Below, piece by piece: positions 1 through 5,645 of a stretch of DNA of 6,544 bases; within the stretch, counting starts at the first letter, position 1, and every line of letters starts with the position of its first letter. Source of the DNA: an uncultured Saprospiraceae bacterium (lineage in GTDB: Bacteria; Bacteroidota; Bacteroidia; Chitinophagales; Saprospiraceae); assembly GCA_937894165.1 (NCBI GenBank), contig CALCSX010000152.1, positions 1 through 6,544 on the forward strand. Reading direction: 5' to 3'. Below the pieces are notes generated by a model. That model had not been told where the DNA came from. It saw only the letters and a program-made list of their open reading frames with translations, and searched no databases. Position numbers and translations under genes: made by a program.

Positions 1-30
1 GAGAGAGTTAATCCTACAGTAAGCTTTTAG
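1..30 (+). CDS. C-terminal end of an upstream gene (possibly LemA family)
   Basis: The first frame reads ERVNPTVSF followed by a TAG stop at 28-30, four bases before the ATG of the DUF2207 gene. Such tight spacing suggests the tail of a co-transcribed gene. In many bacteria the gene next to DUF2207 encodes a LemA-family membrane protein, and LemA proteins often end in a hydrophobic-aromatic tail similar to the one here. Nine residues cannot identify a family, so LemA is an inference from context only. The frame could also be open by chance. Confidence 0.4.
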   Translation, partial: ERVNPTVSF

Positions 31-34
31 TCCT

Positions 35-1867
35 ATGAAGTATTTTGTATCCCTGATTCTCGTATTCCTTTCCACTTTTGCCATTGCGCAAGAGCAGATC
101 ATCTCATACGATGTCGATATCACTATTGCCAATGAAGACAGGATTACGGTAGTCGAGAAAATCAAAGTCAGGGCAGAAGGGGTATTTATTCGAAGAGGTA
201 TTTATAGGACTCTGCCAATTCTGCGACCTAACAAAAACAACAAAAACGAACCGGCTCCTGTCAACATCCTCTCCTTGACCCGCGATGGCAAGAAGGAGAA
301 GTATAAAACGGAAAAATCCAGTCAAGAAATCACAGTTTATTTCGGGAGTGAAGATGTCATTTTGAATCCGGGCATTTACGAGTATGAGTTCACCTACGAA
401 ACGCAAAATCAGATCAGCTTTTTTGATGATTATGATGAGCTGTATTGGAATATTGTAGGGCATCATTGGTCATTTCCGGTGCTGGCCTACTCCGCAACCA
501 TTCACATGCCGGAGGGGGGCGAATACATTCAGGGCGCATGCTATTCCGGTGCATATGGCGCCAATGCTTCAGACTGTACGCTAAGTGTTTCCCAGGACAA
601 AAAAACCGTGACCGTCAACAGTACTGCCCAACTTTATGCCCAGCAGGGTGCTACGATTGCAGTAGCCTGGACCAAGGGCGTGGTAGAGAATAATTTTTCA
701 ACGAAATTGAATAAAAACGGGGCCAATATCATTTTATTCATTATTTCACTTTTCATTTTTCTGGTTTTAGCATACTATTGGTGGCAAAAGGTAGGGGTAG
801 ATCCTCCCACAAAGCCTGTAGTGCCCTCCTGGACTCCCCCGCAGGATATGAGTCCGGCTGAAATTAACTACATCCGATACAGGAATGTCAGTAATACGAC
901 CGTCAGCTCAGCGTTGGTCAATGCTGCCGTCAAAGGAGCACTGAAGATCGAAAGTACCAAGAAGAAATTCACCTTCACCAAAACCGGAGAATTCGATACT
1001 TTGACCACAGAGGAAAAGGCACTTTTGAATGGCTTGTTTAAGTCAGGAGATACCTATACTTTATCGGAAACCAATTACACCACTTACCAATCAGCACTTT
1101 CCTCCTTCACCTTTGGATTGAAAGGAAAGATTCATCTGGAGGAGTATTTTAAAACGAATATTAAATATATCTCCTGGGGAATTTTGTTGCTTTCGGCGAC
1201 ACTAGCTTTTGCACTTTCCTATGGTAAGGTAACTTTAGTAATGGGTTCAATTGGGGCTTATTTTGTAACTTTCTTCGTTTTAGTAGCAGGATTTATTATT
1301 GTCAGTTTGCCATTCTTCATAACGAATTGGTATAAGGTAATCGTTGTGCCATTTTTTCTTGTGCTGGTATCCGGCTTTATGCTTTTATTTATATGGTTGT
1401 TTTATTACATTGGGAATCCAATTTTATATGCAGTTTTGCTGGCGATTGCCTCTTTTTGTGTAGGTCTCTATGTATATCTTATAACGGCACCTACAGAGAA
1501 GGGTCAGGTAATTACGGCTGAAATAGATGGCTTTAAGATGTACTTGGAAAAGACTGAAAAAGATCTTCTCAACTTTATGACGCCACCCGAGAAAACGCCG
1601 GAGTTATTCGAAAAGCTATTGCCTTATGCGATGGCATTGAAGGTGGAGAATAAGTGGGCCGGCAAATTCAAAGATGTCCTTGCCAAGGCTATTGCCGATG
1701 GAACCTATCACCCCGTGTGGTATGCGGGTAATATCGCTCATTTGAGCAATATGAGCAGAACTTTCAGCTCGGCGGTAACGTCTGCGGCACCGAAATCTTC
1801 TAGTGGAAGCGGCGGCGGAGGCTTTTCCGGCGGCGGTGGCGGCGGTGGCGGCGGCGGCGGCTGGTAA
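35..1867 (+). CDS. DUF2207 domain-containing membrane protein
   Basis: This 610-residue protein is recognisable as a DUF2207 family member; the molecular function of the family is unknown. Residues 1-19 form a signal peptide ending FAIAQ. The extracytoplasmic DUF2207 domain covers roughly 22-215 and includes the characteristic DELYWNIVGHHWSFPV stretch near 134-149. A membrane helix follows at about 229-249, then the linker PSWTPPQDMSPAEINYIRYR (about 264-283) that usually opens the cytosolic part. Four more hydrophobic segments lie at about 378-396, 402-426, 434-458 and 461-484. The conserved segment GFKMYLEKTEKDLLNF...PYAMALKVENKWAGKF (about 499-545) is typical of the family. The tail is almost pure glycine and ends in GGGW, common in this family. 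The ATG at 35 is supported by the signal peptide starting there; no Shine-Dalgarno sequence is visible, as usual in Bacteroidota. It probably shares a transcript with the gene ending at 30. Family call secure, role unknown. Confidence 0.93.
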   Translation: MKYFVSLILVFLSTFAIAQEQIISYDVDITIANEDRITVVEKIKVRAEGVFIRRGIYRTLPILRPNKNNKNEPAPVNILSLTRDGKKEKYKTEKSSQEITVYFGSEDVILNPGIYEYEFTYETQNQISFFDDYDELYWNIVGHHWSFPVLAYSATIHMPEGGEYIQGACYSGAYGANASDCTLSVSQDKKTVTVNSTAQLYAQQGATIAVAWTKGVVENNFSTKLNKNGANIILFIISLFIFLVLAYYWWQKVGVDPPTKPVVPSWTPPQDMSPAEINYIRYRNVSNTTVSSALVNAAVKGALKIESTKKKFTFTKTGEFDTLTTEEKALLNGLFKSGDTYTLSETNYTTYQSALSSFTFGLKGKIHLEEYFKTNIKYISWGILLLSATLAFALSYGKVTLVMGSIGAYFVTFFVLVAGFIIVSLPFFITNWYKVIVVPFFLVLVSGFMLLFIWLFYYIGNPILYAVLLAIASFCVGLYVYLITAPTEKGQVITAEIDGFKMYLEKTEKDLLNFMTPPEKTPELFEKLLPYAMALKVENKWAGKFKDVLAKAIADGTYHPVWYAGNIAHLSNMSRTFSSAVTSAAPKSSSGSGGGGFSGGGGGGGGGGGW

Positions 1868-1869
1868 GA

Positions 1870-2190
1870 GGTCTTCGACCGTTCTGTGGTCTTCGACCGT
1901 TCTGGGTTCTGGGTTGGGTAGGTTCATGGGATCGAGGAAGGATTTTGAGATTTGAGCTTCGTTTTGGATGCCTGCGGCATTGGGAATCTTCTGCAGATTT
2001 CGCGGATTTCGGAGAGAGCGGTTTGGAGAGCGGTTTGGGATGCCTGCGGCATTTTTTGGTAGCTCACAGATTACACGGATTACACAGATTTGACACAGAT
2101 GAGGGAGGTCTTCGACCGTTTTGTCGCTGCGCTTGTTCTAAGCCTTCGGCGTTCTGTCGCTATCGCTGTTCTGGGTTCTGGGTTGGGTAA
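1870..2190 (+). repeat. Hairpin-plus-GTTCTG short repeat array, block 1
   Basis: Starting 3 bp after the DUF2207 stop, short units recur, each a 10-12 nt core followed by GTTCTG or GTTTTG. GGTC-TTC-GACC occurs at 1870-1880, 1888-1898 and 2107-2117, and AGCC-TTC-GGC at 2141-2150. TCGCT-based cores (TCGCTGCGCTT, TCGCTATCGCT) lie around 2124-2167. The GGTC and GCC cores are small palindromes with a TTC loop. Two runs end in the same tail, GGTTCTGGGTTGGGTA, at 1905-1920 and again near 2174-2189. A 12-bp tandem duplication, GAGAGCGGTTTG, sits at 2014-2037. Open frames across this block translate to low-complexity peptides and are not genes. A related block lies at 5342-5480 in the same orientation. 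Origin unknown. Confidence 0.8.
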
Positions 2191-2359
2191 GTTTGTGAGA
2201 TTTTGGTTGATTTTGGGTCTTTTCGGAAGTTTTGTAATGATGTCTTCGGCATGATTAAAGAGCTCACAGATTACACAGATGGGATTTACCTGCGGCATCG
2301 GGTATCTCACACAGATTTTGTCGACATATACAGAAAGCGGTACGGGCTGCCTACGGCAT
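1968..2359. repeat. Dispersed ATGCC-TGC-GGCAT mini-palindromes
   Basis: A 13-nt word with a 5-bp stem and a 3-nt loop occurs at 1968-1980 and 2040-2052 as ATGCCTGCGGCAT. Diverged copies are ATGTCTTCGGCAT (2240-2252, keeping pairing by a G-T wobble), CCTGCGGCAT (2289-2298) and TGCCTACGGCAT (2348-2359). The changes mostly preserve the stem and alter the loop. The copies are interleaved with the GTTCTG units and the ATTACACAGATT words rather than being regularly spaced. No coding role is apparent. Confidence 0.7.
2061..2319 (+). repeat. AGCTCACAGATTACACAGATT-type intergenic repeats
   Basis: A repeated word based on TTACAC(A/G)GAT occurs three times. 2061-2100 holds the longest copy, AGCTCACAGATTACAC followed by two further CAGATT/GGATT units and a GACACAGAT end. 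2261-2280 is AGCTCACAGATTACACAGAT, and 2304-2319 is the shorter ATCTCACACAGATTTT. A related CTGCAGATTTCGCGGATTTCG string lies just upstream at 1991-2011. Words of this type recur in intergenic DNA of many bacterial genomes, from memory and not searched here. The open frame crossing the region from 2203 to 2436 is made of these repeats and is not treated as a gene. Confidence 0.65.
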
Positions 2360-2369
2360 CATTTTTGGA

Positions 2370-2530
2370 CGCGAAGAGCGCAATGAACCGCAAAGCGCAC
2401 AAAGAAATTTATAATCTTATATCACCGAAAAATTAAAAAACGTCTCTTCCCTTTAATTTTCTTTCCTTATTTACGCAGTAAATAATAAACTCTTAGCGAG
2501 CTTTGCACCATCCCTTCGCGTGCTTTGCGT
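2370..2530. repeat. CGCAAAG-type words in inverted arrangement, with a central hairpin
   Basis: CGCAAAG-like words appear on the plus strand at 2370-2405 (GCGAAGAGCGCA, then CCGCAAAGCGCACAAAG). They appear on the minus strand at 2492-2530, which reads ACGCAAAGCACGCGAAGG and then GCAAAGCTCGCTAAG when reverse-complemented. Between them a perfect 8-bp stem with a 3-nt loop, TTATTTAC-GCA-GTAAATAA, occupies 2467-2485. The arrangement suggests two facing copies of a family of intergenic words. No open frame here has recognisable protein content. Confidence 0.6.
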
Positions 2531-2643
2531 AAAAAAAACGTGTTGCGTGAAACGAAACACAATGGATTCATTCAATAAATTCTGGAAGGGGTTAAATTTC
2601 CATTCCCTATAGTGAAAACATAGGAAAAAGCTATAAAAAATCG

Positions 2644-2692
2644 TGTTTATGCAAGATTTTTGCCTGAAAGAAGCAAAAATCTTGCATAAACA
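2644..2692. repeat. Perfect 20-bp inverted repeat with 9-nt loop
   Basis: The left arm at 2644-2663 and the right arm at 2673-2692 are exactly complementary over 20 bp, separated by the loop CTGAAAGAA. The arm reads TGTTTATGCAAGATTTTTGC. It is AT-rich and not followed by a T tract on either strand, so it is not a typical intrinsic terminator. It lies about 100 bp upstream of the DUF2461 start and upstream of its candidate promoter, hence probably outside that transcript. It could be a small palindromic mobile repeat, a bidirectional transcription block or a protein-binding site; the sequence does not decide. A short open frame that reads through it (2643-2912) overlaps the DUF2461 gene in another frame and is not credible. 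Confidence 0.85.
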
Positions 2693-2750
2693 ATTGTGGA
2701 TTATAAATTATCCTCCCACCCCTCAACAATCCCCCCATTTATCCGTTAAA

Positions 2751-2758
2751 TATTTTTG
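2751..2758 (+). promoter_or_regulatory. Candidate -7 box for the DUF2461 gene
   Basis: TATTTTTG matches the Bacteroidota primary sigma -7 consensus TAnnTTTG and lies 36 bp before the ATG, leaving a leader of roughly 30 nt. No convincing TTG -33 element is seen at the usual distance upstream, so the call rests on the -7 match and position. Confidence 0.45.
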
Positions 2759-2794
2759 TTTTAGCCCATCATTAATAAGCGAAAATTATCAAAC

Positions 2795-3481
2795 ATGCTT
2801 TCGAAAGATACACTTCAGTTTTTCAGAGAATTACGAGAGAATAATCACAAAATCTGGTTTGATGAAAATAGAAAGCGTTACGAACTGGTTAAAAAAGAGT
2901 ATCATAGCTTGATTGCCAATATTCTTGAGAAATTAAAGGTAGTAGACCCAACTCTCGACCACTTGGAAGTAAAAAACTGCACCTTTAGAATCAACCGAGA
3001 TATCAGATTCTCGAAAGACAAAACACCCTATAAAACTCACCTCGCCATCGGCTTGAACGCCTATGGCAAGAAACTGCAATATGCCGGTTATTATGTGCAT
3101 ATGGAAGAAGGGAAGTCCTTTCTTGGAGGTGGCGTCTACATGCCTGATGCTGAGAATCTGAAAAAAATCAGAAAGGAAGTCGCATTCTTTTACGATGATT
3201 TTTTAGGGGTCATCCATGATGAGAAATTTAAAAGAACCTATGGAGACCTTGACCGTTCACCCGGCATTGAGCTGACTCGCCCTCCCAAAGGCTTCGAAGC
3301 TGATGATCCTGCAATAGAATATTTAAAGTTAAAAAGCTTTACTGCTACCAGACCTATGCCTGATGACATGCTTACAAATCCGAATTCCGTGGATAAAGTG
3401 GTTTCCATGCTGGGTGACTTAAAACCTTACAACGATTTTCTAAATAGAGGTCTTCTAAGTGATGAAAACGGTGCTCTCTAA
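2795..3481 (+). CDS. DUF2461 domain-containing protein (TIGR02453 family)
   Basis: This 228-residue protein matches the DUF2461/TIGR02453 family in length and motif order; the family has no established biochemical function. Recognisable segments are the N-terminal FRELRENNHKIWFDENRKRYE (about 10-30), the hallmark FRINRDIRFSKDKTPYKTH (about 64-82), GYYVHMEEG (98-106), the GGG turn at 111-113, RPPKGF (162-167), YLKLKSF (176-182) and a C-terminal PYNDFLNRGL. There is no signal peptide or membrane segment, so it is probably cytosolic. The ATG at 2795 puts the conserved TLQFFRELRENN at the usual N-terminal place. It appears to be a single-gene unit: the upstream DNA is repeat-filled, and a palindromic repeat begins 4 bp after the stop and may end or stabilise the transcript. 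The frame is intact and full length. Confidence 0.93.
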   Translation: MLSKDTLQFFRELRENNHKIWFDENRKRYELVKKEYHSLIANILEKLKVVDPTLDHLEVKNCTFRINRDIRFSKDKTPYKTHLAIGLNAYGKKLQYAGYYVHMEEGKSFLGGGVYMPDAENLKKIRKEVAFFYDDFLGVIHDEKFKRTYGDLDRSPGIELTRPPKGFEADDPAIEYLKLKSFTATRPMPDDMLTNPNSVDKVVSMLGDLKPYNDFLNRGLLSDENGAL

Positions 3482-3485
3482 TTAG

Positions 3486-3544
3486 TCTCTGCAAGAAAAG
3501 TCCAATGTCTGCGTCCCTTGTCCTTGAACTGTTCTTATTACAGC
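3486..3544 (+). repeat. Short, internally deleted copy of a palindromic MITE-like repeat
   Basis: This element begins 4 bp after the DUF2461 stop. Positions 3485-3513 match the reverse complement of 5230-5258 at 27 of 29 bases. Positions 3516-3538 match the reverse complement of 5142-5164 at 22 of 23 bases. The 65 nt that separate these blocks in the other copy (5165-5229) are replaced here by 2 nt. The ends TCTCTGCAAGAAAAGTCCAA (3486-3505) and the sequence around 3525-3544 form imperfect inverted repeats. No transposase is encoded. No clear target-site duplication is visible. Confidence 0.75.
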
Positions 3545-3578
3545 CTTCCTTTTAACTAGTTTTTTGTAAGCACTAATT

Positions 3579-4265
3579 ATGGCACAATGTACCCTTCTCT
3601 GTTTCTTTGAATACAAAACCACTGCAGCGAAATGGGGAGCTTTCAAGCGAATGGGTCGCCCTCCCCTATCCGGTTTAGAGATTCCGGGGTTGGAGTTTTG
3701 GAAGACACTGGGAGTGGGTGGAGCGGCAGGCTTCTCTCTGCGGCCTGATTTTTCAACCTATGCTCTGCTATTAGTTTTCGAGGATGAGGCAAATGCGGAG
3801 GCTTTTACCAAGAGTGCAGTCATGGAGGAATATTCGGGTGATGCCCATCGCAAATCCTTAATTTTCATGCACACAATTAGCTCCCATGGAGAGTGGTCGG
3901 GAAAAGTTCCATTTGAAAATAGTATAGAGCAAGACCCTGAAAAAATGCTAGCTGTAATTACCCGTGCCACTATCAAGCCACGGTTGGCATTCAAATTCTG
4001 GCGCAATGTGCCTCCGGTAGCCAAATCTATGGAGAACTTTCCGGGAAATATTTTTGCAAAAGGTATCGGCGAGTGGCCTGTATTCATGCAGGCGACTTTT
4101 TCTATTTGGAAGAATTTTGAGGTGATGAAAAACTATGCCTATCGCAATCCCGCGCATGCTGAGATGATCAAAAAAACTAGAGATTTGGGCTGGTACCGTG
4201 AGGAGCTCTTTGCCCGCTTTCATCCCTACCGTTTTGAGGGTGATCTTATCTCTTTTCCACATTAA
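3579..4265 (+). CDS. crtA: CrtA-like carotenoid oxygenase (spheroidene monooxygenase family)
   Basis: The 228-residue product resembles spheroidene monooxygenase CrtA. That enzyme oxidises carbon 2 of acyclic carotenoid ends in purple bacteria; a crtA-related gene of Flavobacterium P99-3 has been reported as a carotenoid 2-hydroxylase in myxol synthesis. Family segments visible here are GFSLRPDFSTYALLLVF (about 51-67), ITRATIKPRLAFKFW (127-141), KGIGEWPVFMQATFSIW (161-177), YAYRNPAH (186-193) and GWYREELFARFHPYRFEG (204-221). There is no signal peptide. The ATG at 3579 gives an N-terminus (AQCTLLCFFEYKT) aligning with the usual first strand. No other carotenoid gene lies in the window, so it stands apart from any crt cluster visible here. 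It is flanked by two copies of one palindromic repeat. Exact substrate and product (hydroxylase or ketolase) cannot be read from the sequence; a 2-hydroxylase acting on a monocyclic carotenoid is a plausible inference for a Cytophagales host. Confidence 0.85.
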   Translation: MAQCTLLCFFEYKTTAAKWGAFKRMGRPPLSGLEIPGLEFWKTLGVGGAAGFSLRPDFSTYALLLVFEDEANAEAFTKSAVMEEYSGDAHRKSLIFMHTISSHGEWSGKVPFENSIEQDPEKMLAVITRATIKPRLAFKFWRNVPPVAKSMENFPGNIFAKGIGEWPVFMQATFSIWKNFEVMKNYAYRNPAHAEMIKKTRDLGWYREELFARFHPYRFEGDLISFPH

Positions 4266-4335
4266 TTTATTAATATTATAGAAATAAATATATGATTCTT
4301 GCAGAATATGCAAAAAATCAGGGACTTGGTGTATC

Positions 4336-4343
4336 TATCTTTG
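4336..4343 (+). promoter_or_regulatory. Candidate -7 box for the outer-membrane barrel gene
   Basis: TATCTTTG fits the Bacteroidota -7 consensus TAnnTTTG. It lies in the 203-bp gap between the CrtA-like gene and the barrel gene, about 125 bp before the ATG, predicting a long AT-rich leader. A TTG at the ideal -33 spacing is not evident. The gap and the motif suggest the barrel gene is transcribed independently of the CrtA-like gene. Confidence 0.45.
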
Positions 4344-4468
4344 TAGTATAAAGTGGGTAAGAAAGTCAAACACAATCTACTATTTACTCTACATTATCGG
4401 TTTGGAAAAAGAAAGGAATTTAAAATTTATTTGTGCATAATTTTTAATTAATCTAAAATCATACAATT

Positions 4469-5098
4469 ATGAAAACAATTTTTACACTTTTGCTCATTAC
4501 GTTTTTCACTTATATTTCACATGCTCAAACTGAGAAAGGCTCCTTAAATGTTGGGGTCTCTTTTAATTTTTCAAATAGTCTCTTTAGTGACGGCAGCTTA
4601 AATAATGTGGTAGGCTTTGGATTCGGAACTGTAACCGATTCTGACGGAGAAAAACACAAAAGAACTACCTTCAACCTCACACCCGGTATTGGTTATTTTG
4701 TAATGGACAATCTCATGATCAAGGCTAATATTTATATTAGTTCCTTCTCAGAGAAATCGGACGGTTCAGATGATGAATATAAAGTTACAGGTTTAGGATT
4801 TGGTCCTGAAGTCAGATATTATATAGGCGACAAGAAGTTCAAGCCATATTTGGGTGCCTCGTCATTATTTAGTAGCACGAATTATTACTACGATGGTTTT
4901 TTTGGTCCCGATGAAGAAAAAATTAAGAGTACAACAATTACAGGTTATGTAGGAGGGGCATATTTTATAGGTCCAAATGCATCCTTAGATGTAACACTTT
5001 CATACAACAATATCAATTACTCTTTTGATGATATGGGCTTGTCAACAGAAAAAGCAAATCTAATCAATCTAGGGGTGGGATTCAATATCTTCTTCTAG
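4469..5098 (+). CDS. Outer membrane beta-barrel protein
   Basis: The 209-residue product starts with a clear signal peptide, MKTIFTLLLITFFTYISHAQ, probably cleaved after residue 20. The mature part alternates short amphipathic strands with polar turns: GSLNVGVSFNFS, TFNLTPGIGYFVMDNLMIKANIYISSF, GLGFGPEVRYYIGDKKFKPYLGASSLFS, GYVGGAYFIGPNASLDVTLSYNNINYSF, and the last strand NLINLGVGFNIFF. The final residue is phenylalanine, the usual BAM-recognition end for outer-membrane barrels. About eight strands fit the length, as in the small OMP_b-brl/OmpX-like families; substrate or role is unknown. Start choice is fixed by the signal peptide. The leader is AT-rich with no Shine-Dalgarno. It is followed after 37 bp by a palindromic repeat and then by a terminator-like hairpin. 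Confidence 0.88.
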   Translation: MKTIFTLLLITFFTYISHAQTEKGSLNVGVSFNFSNSLFSDGSLNNVVGFGFGTVTDSDGEKHKRTTFNLTPGIGYFVMDNLMIKANIYISSFSEKSDGSDDEYKVTGLGFGPEVRYYIGDKKFKPYLGASSLFSSTNYYYDGFFGPDEEKIKSTTITGYVGGAYFIGPNASLDVTLSYNNINYSFDDMGLSTEKANLINLGVGFNIFF

Positions 5099-5135
5099 CT
5101 AATTAATAATTGCAAGAGAACTTTTTAAAAGAATT

Positions 5136-5257
5136 TCTCTGATAAGAAAAGTTCAAGGACAAGGCTTTCGAAGTATTTGAATCCAAGGAGTTTATAAGTC
5201 ATAAATGACTGATTCAAATACGAGAGTAACGCAGTAATTGGACTTTTCTTGCAGAGA
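5136..5257 (-). repeat. Full copy of the palindromic MITE-like repeat with nested inverted repeats
   Basis: The ends TCTCTGATAAGAAAAGTTCAA (5136-5156) and, reverse-complemented, TCTCTGCAAGAAAAGTCCAA (5238-5257) are imperfect terminal inverted repeats, differing by one mismatch and a one-base indel region. Inside lies a perfect 11-bp inverted repeat, GTATTTGAATC (5173-5183) against 5211-5221. Inside that is a perfect 6-bp stem, AGTCAT-AA-ATGACT (5197-5210). The whole 122 bp can fold as one long hairpin. It encodes no protein. It is the reverse-orientation relative of the copy at 3486-3544. Just upstream, 5110-5126 resembles the element's outer end region at 5250-5261, perhaps a further fragment. 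Confidence 0.8.
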
Positions 5258-5289
5258 CTTTAAAAAAAATATTGTTTGATTCTAAGCAC

Positions 5290-5329
5290 ATCATCCGGTC
5301 GTCGAAAGAGATAGTCGGATGATTTTTTT
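5290..5329 (+). terminator. Terminator-like hairpin
   Basis: ATCATCCG (5290-5297) pairs with CGGATGAT (5316-5323) around an 18-nt loop, immediately followed by a run of T on the plus strand (5323-5329). This is the form of an intrinsic terminator for plus-strand transcription. It lies about 190 bp after the barrel gene, beyond the palindromic repeat, and is the likely 3' boundary of that unit. The large loop weakens the call somewhat. Confidence 0.6.
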
Positions 5330-5341
5330 GGGTGGTTTTGA

Positions 5342-5480
5342 GGTCTAGCGACCGTTCTGTCGCTGGCGCTGTTTTGTCGCTGCCGCTGTTTGGGTTCGGA
5401 GTTCTGGGTTTTGGGTTCTGAGTTCGGAGTTCTGAATTGTAAGTTCTGGGTTGTGAGTTCGGGTTCGGAGTTCGGACTTG
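5342..5480 (+). repeat. Hairpin-plus-GTTCTG short repeat array, block 2
   Basis: This block uses the same units as the array after the DUF2207 gene, in the same orientation. GGTC-TAGC-GACC plus GTTCTG lies at 5342-5359, followed by TCGCTGGCGCT plus GTTTTG and TCGCTGCCGCT plus GTTTGG. It then passes into about 85 bp of degenerate 7-10 nt words such as GGGTTCTG, GAGTTCGG and GAGTTCTG. Compared with block 1, the GTTCTG tail is longer and the cores fewer. Non-coding. From 5481 to 5645 I see no further feature: plain AT-rich DNA without promoters or open frames of recognisable content. Confidence 0.75.
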
Positions 5481-5645
5481 AATTAGAAATTAACTAGGTA
5501 TTTTTAACATTTGATGTGAGGTTTGCATAGATAAAAAGATGATAAGGGGTATCTCCCTGTCCAATATTTAAATGTATAGCAACTTATTTTGCAAAAGTTG
5601 TAGAAGTATCCTCGAATTATCTCGCATCCTTTATAAATTCGGTAT

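Noticed and set aside
1616..1927. Minus-strand alanine-rich frame at the 3' end of the DUF2207 gene
   Set aside because: It arises from reading the GGC glycine-tail repeat on the opposite strand.
1945..2190. 81-residue plus-strand open frame, plus a minus-strand frame over 2080-2310
   Set aside because: Both translate the same short repeats (cysteine/arginine-rich or serine/arginine-rich low complexity) and show no family resemblance.
2203..2436. 77-residue plus-strand open frame
   Set aside because: It is composed of the ATTACACAGATT, GCCTGCGGCAT and CGCAAAG repeat words, with no recognisable protein motif; chance opening in repeat DNA.
1868..2530. Possible diversity-generating retroelement or retron remnant
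   Set aside because: No reverse transcriptase, template/variable repeat pair or msr/msd structure is visible; only short repeats are present.
2643..2912. 89-residue open frame over the 20-bp hairpin
   Set aside because: It runs through the palindrome and overlaps the secure DUF2461 gene in another frame.
3551..3570. TAGTTTTTTG as a -7 box for the CrtA-like gene
   Set aside because: Spacing within the motif is two bases too long for TAnnTTTG and no -33 element is visible.
3758..4313. Two minus-strand frames opposite the CrtA-like gene
   Set aside because: Antisense shadows of a well-supported coding sequence; no motifs.
4350..4375. Weak similarity of GGTAAGAAAGTCAA to the ends of the palindromic repeat
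   Set aside because: Too short and too AT-rich to separate from chance, with no matching second end nearby.
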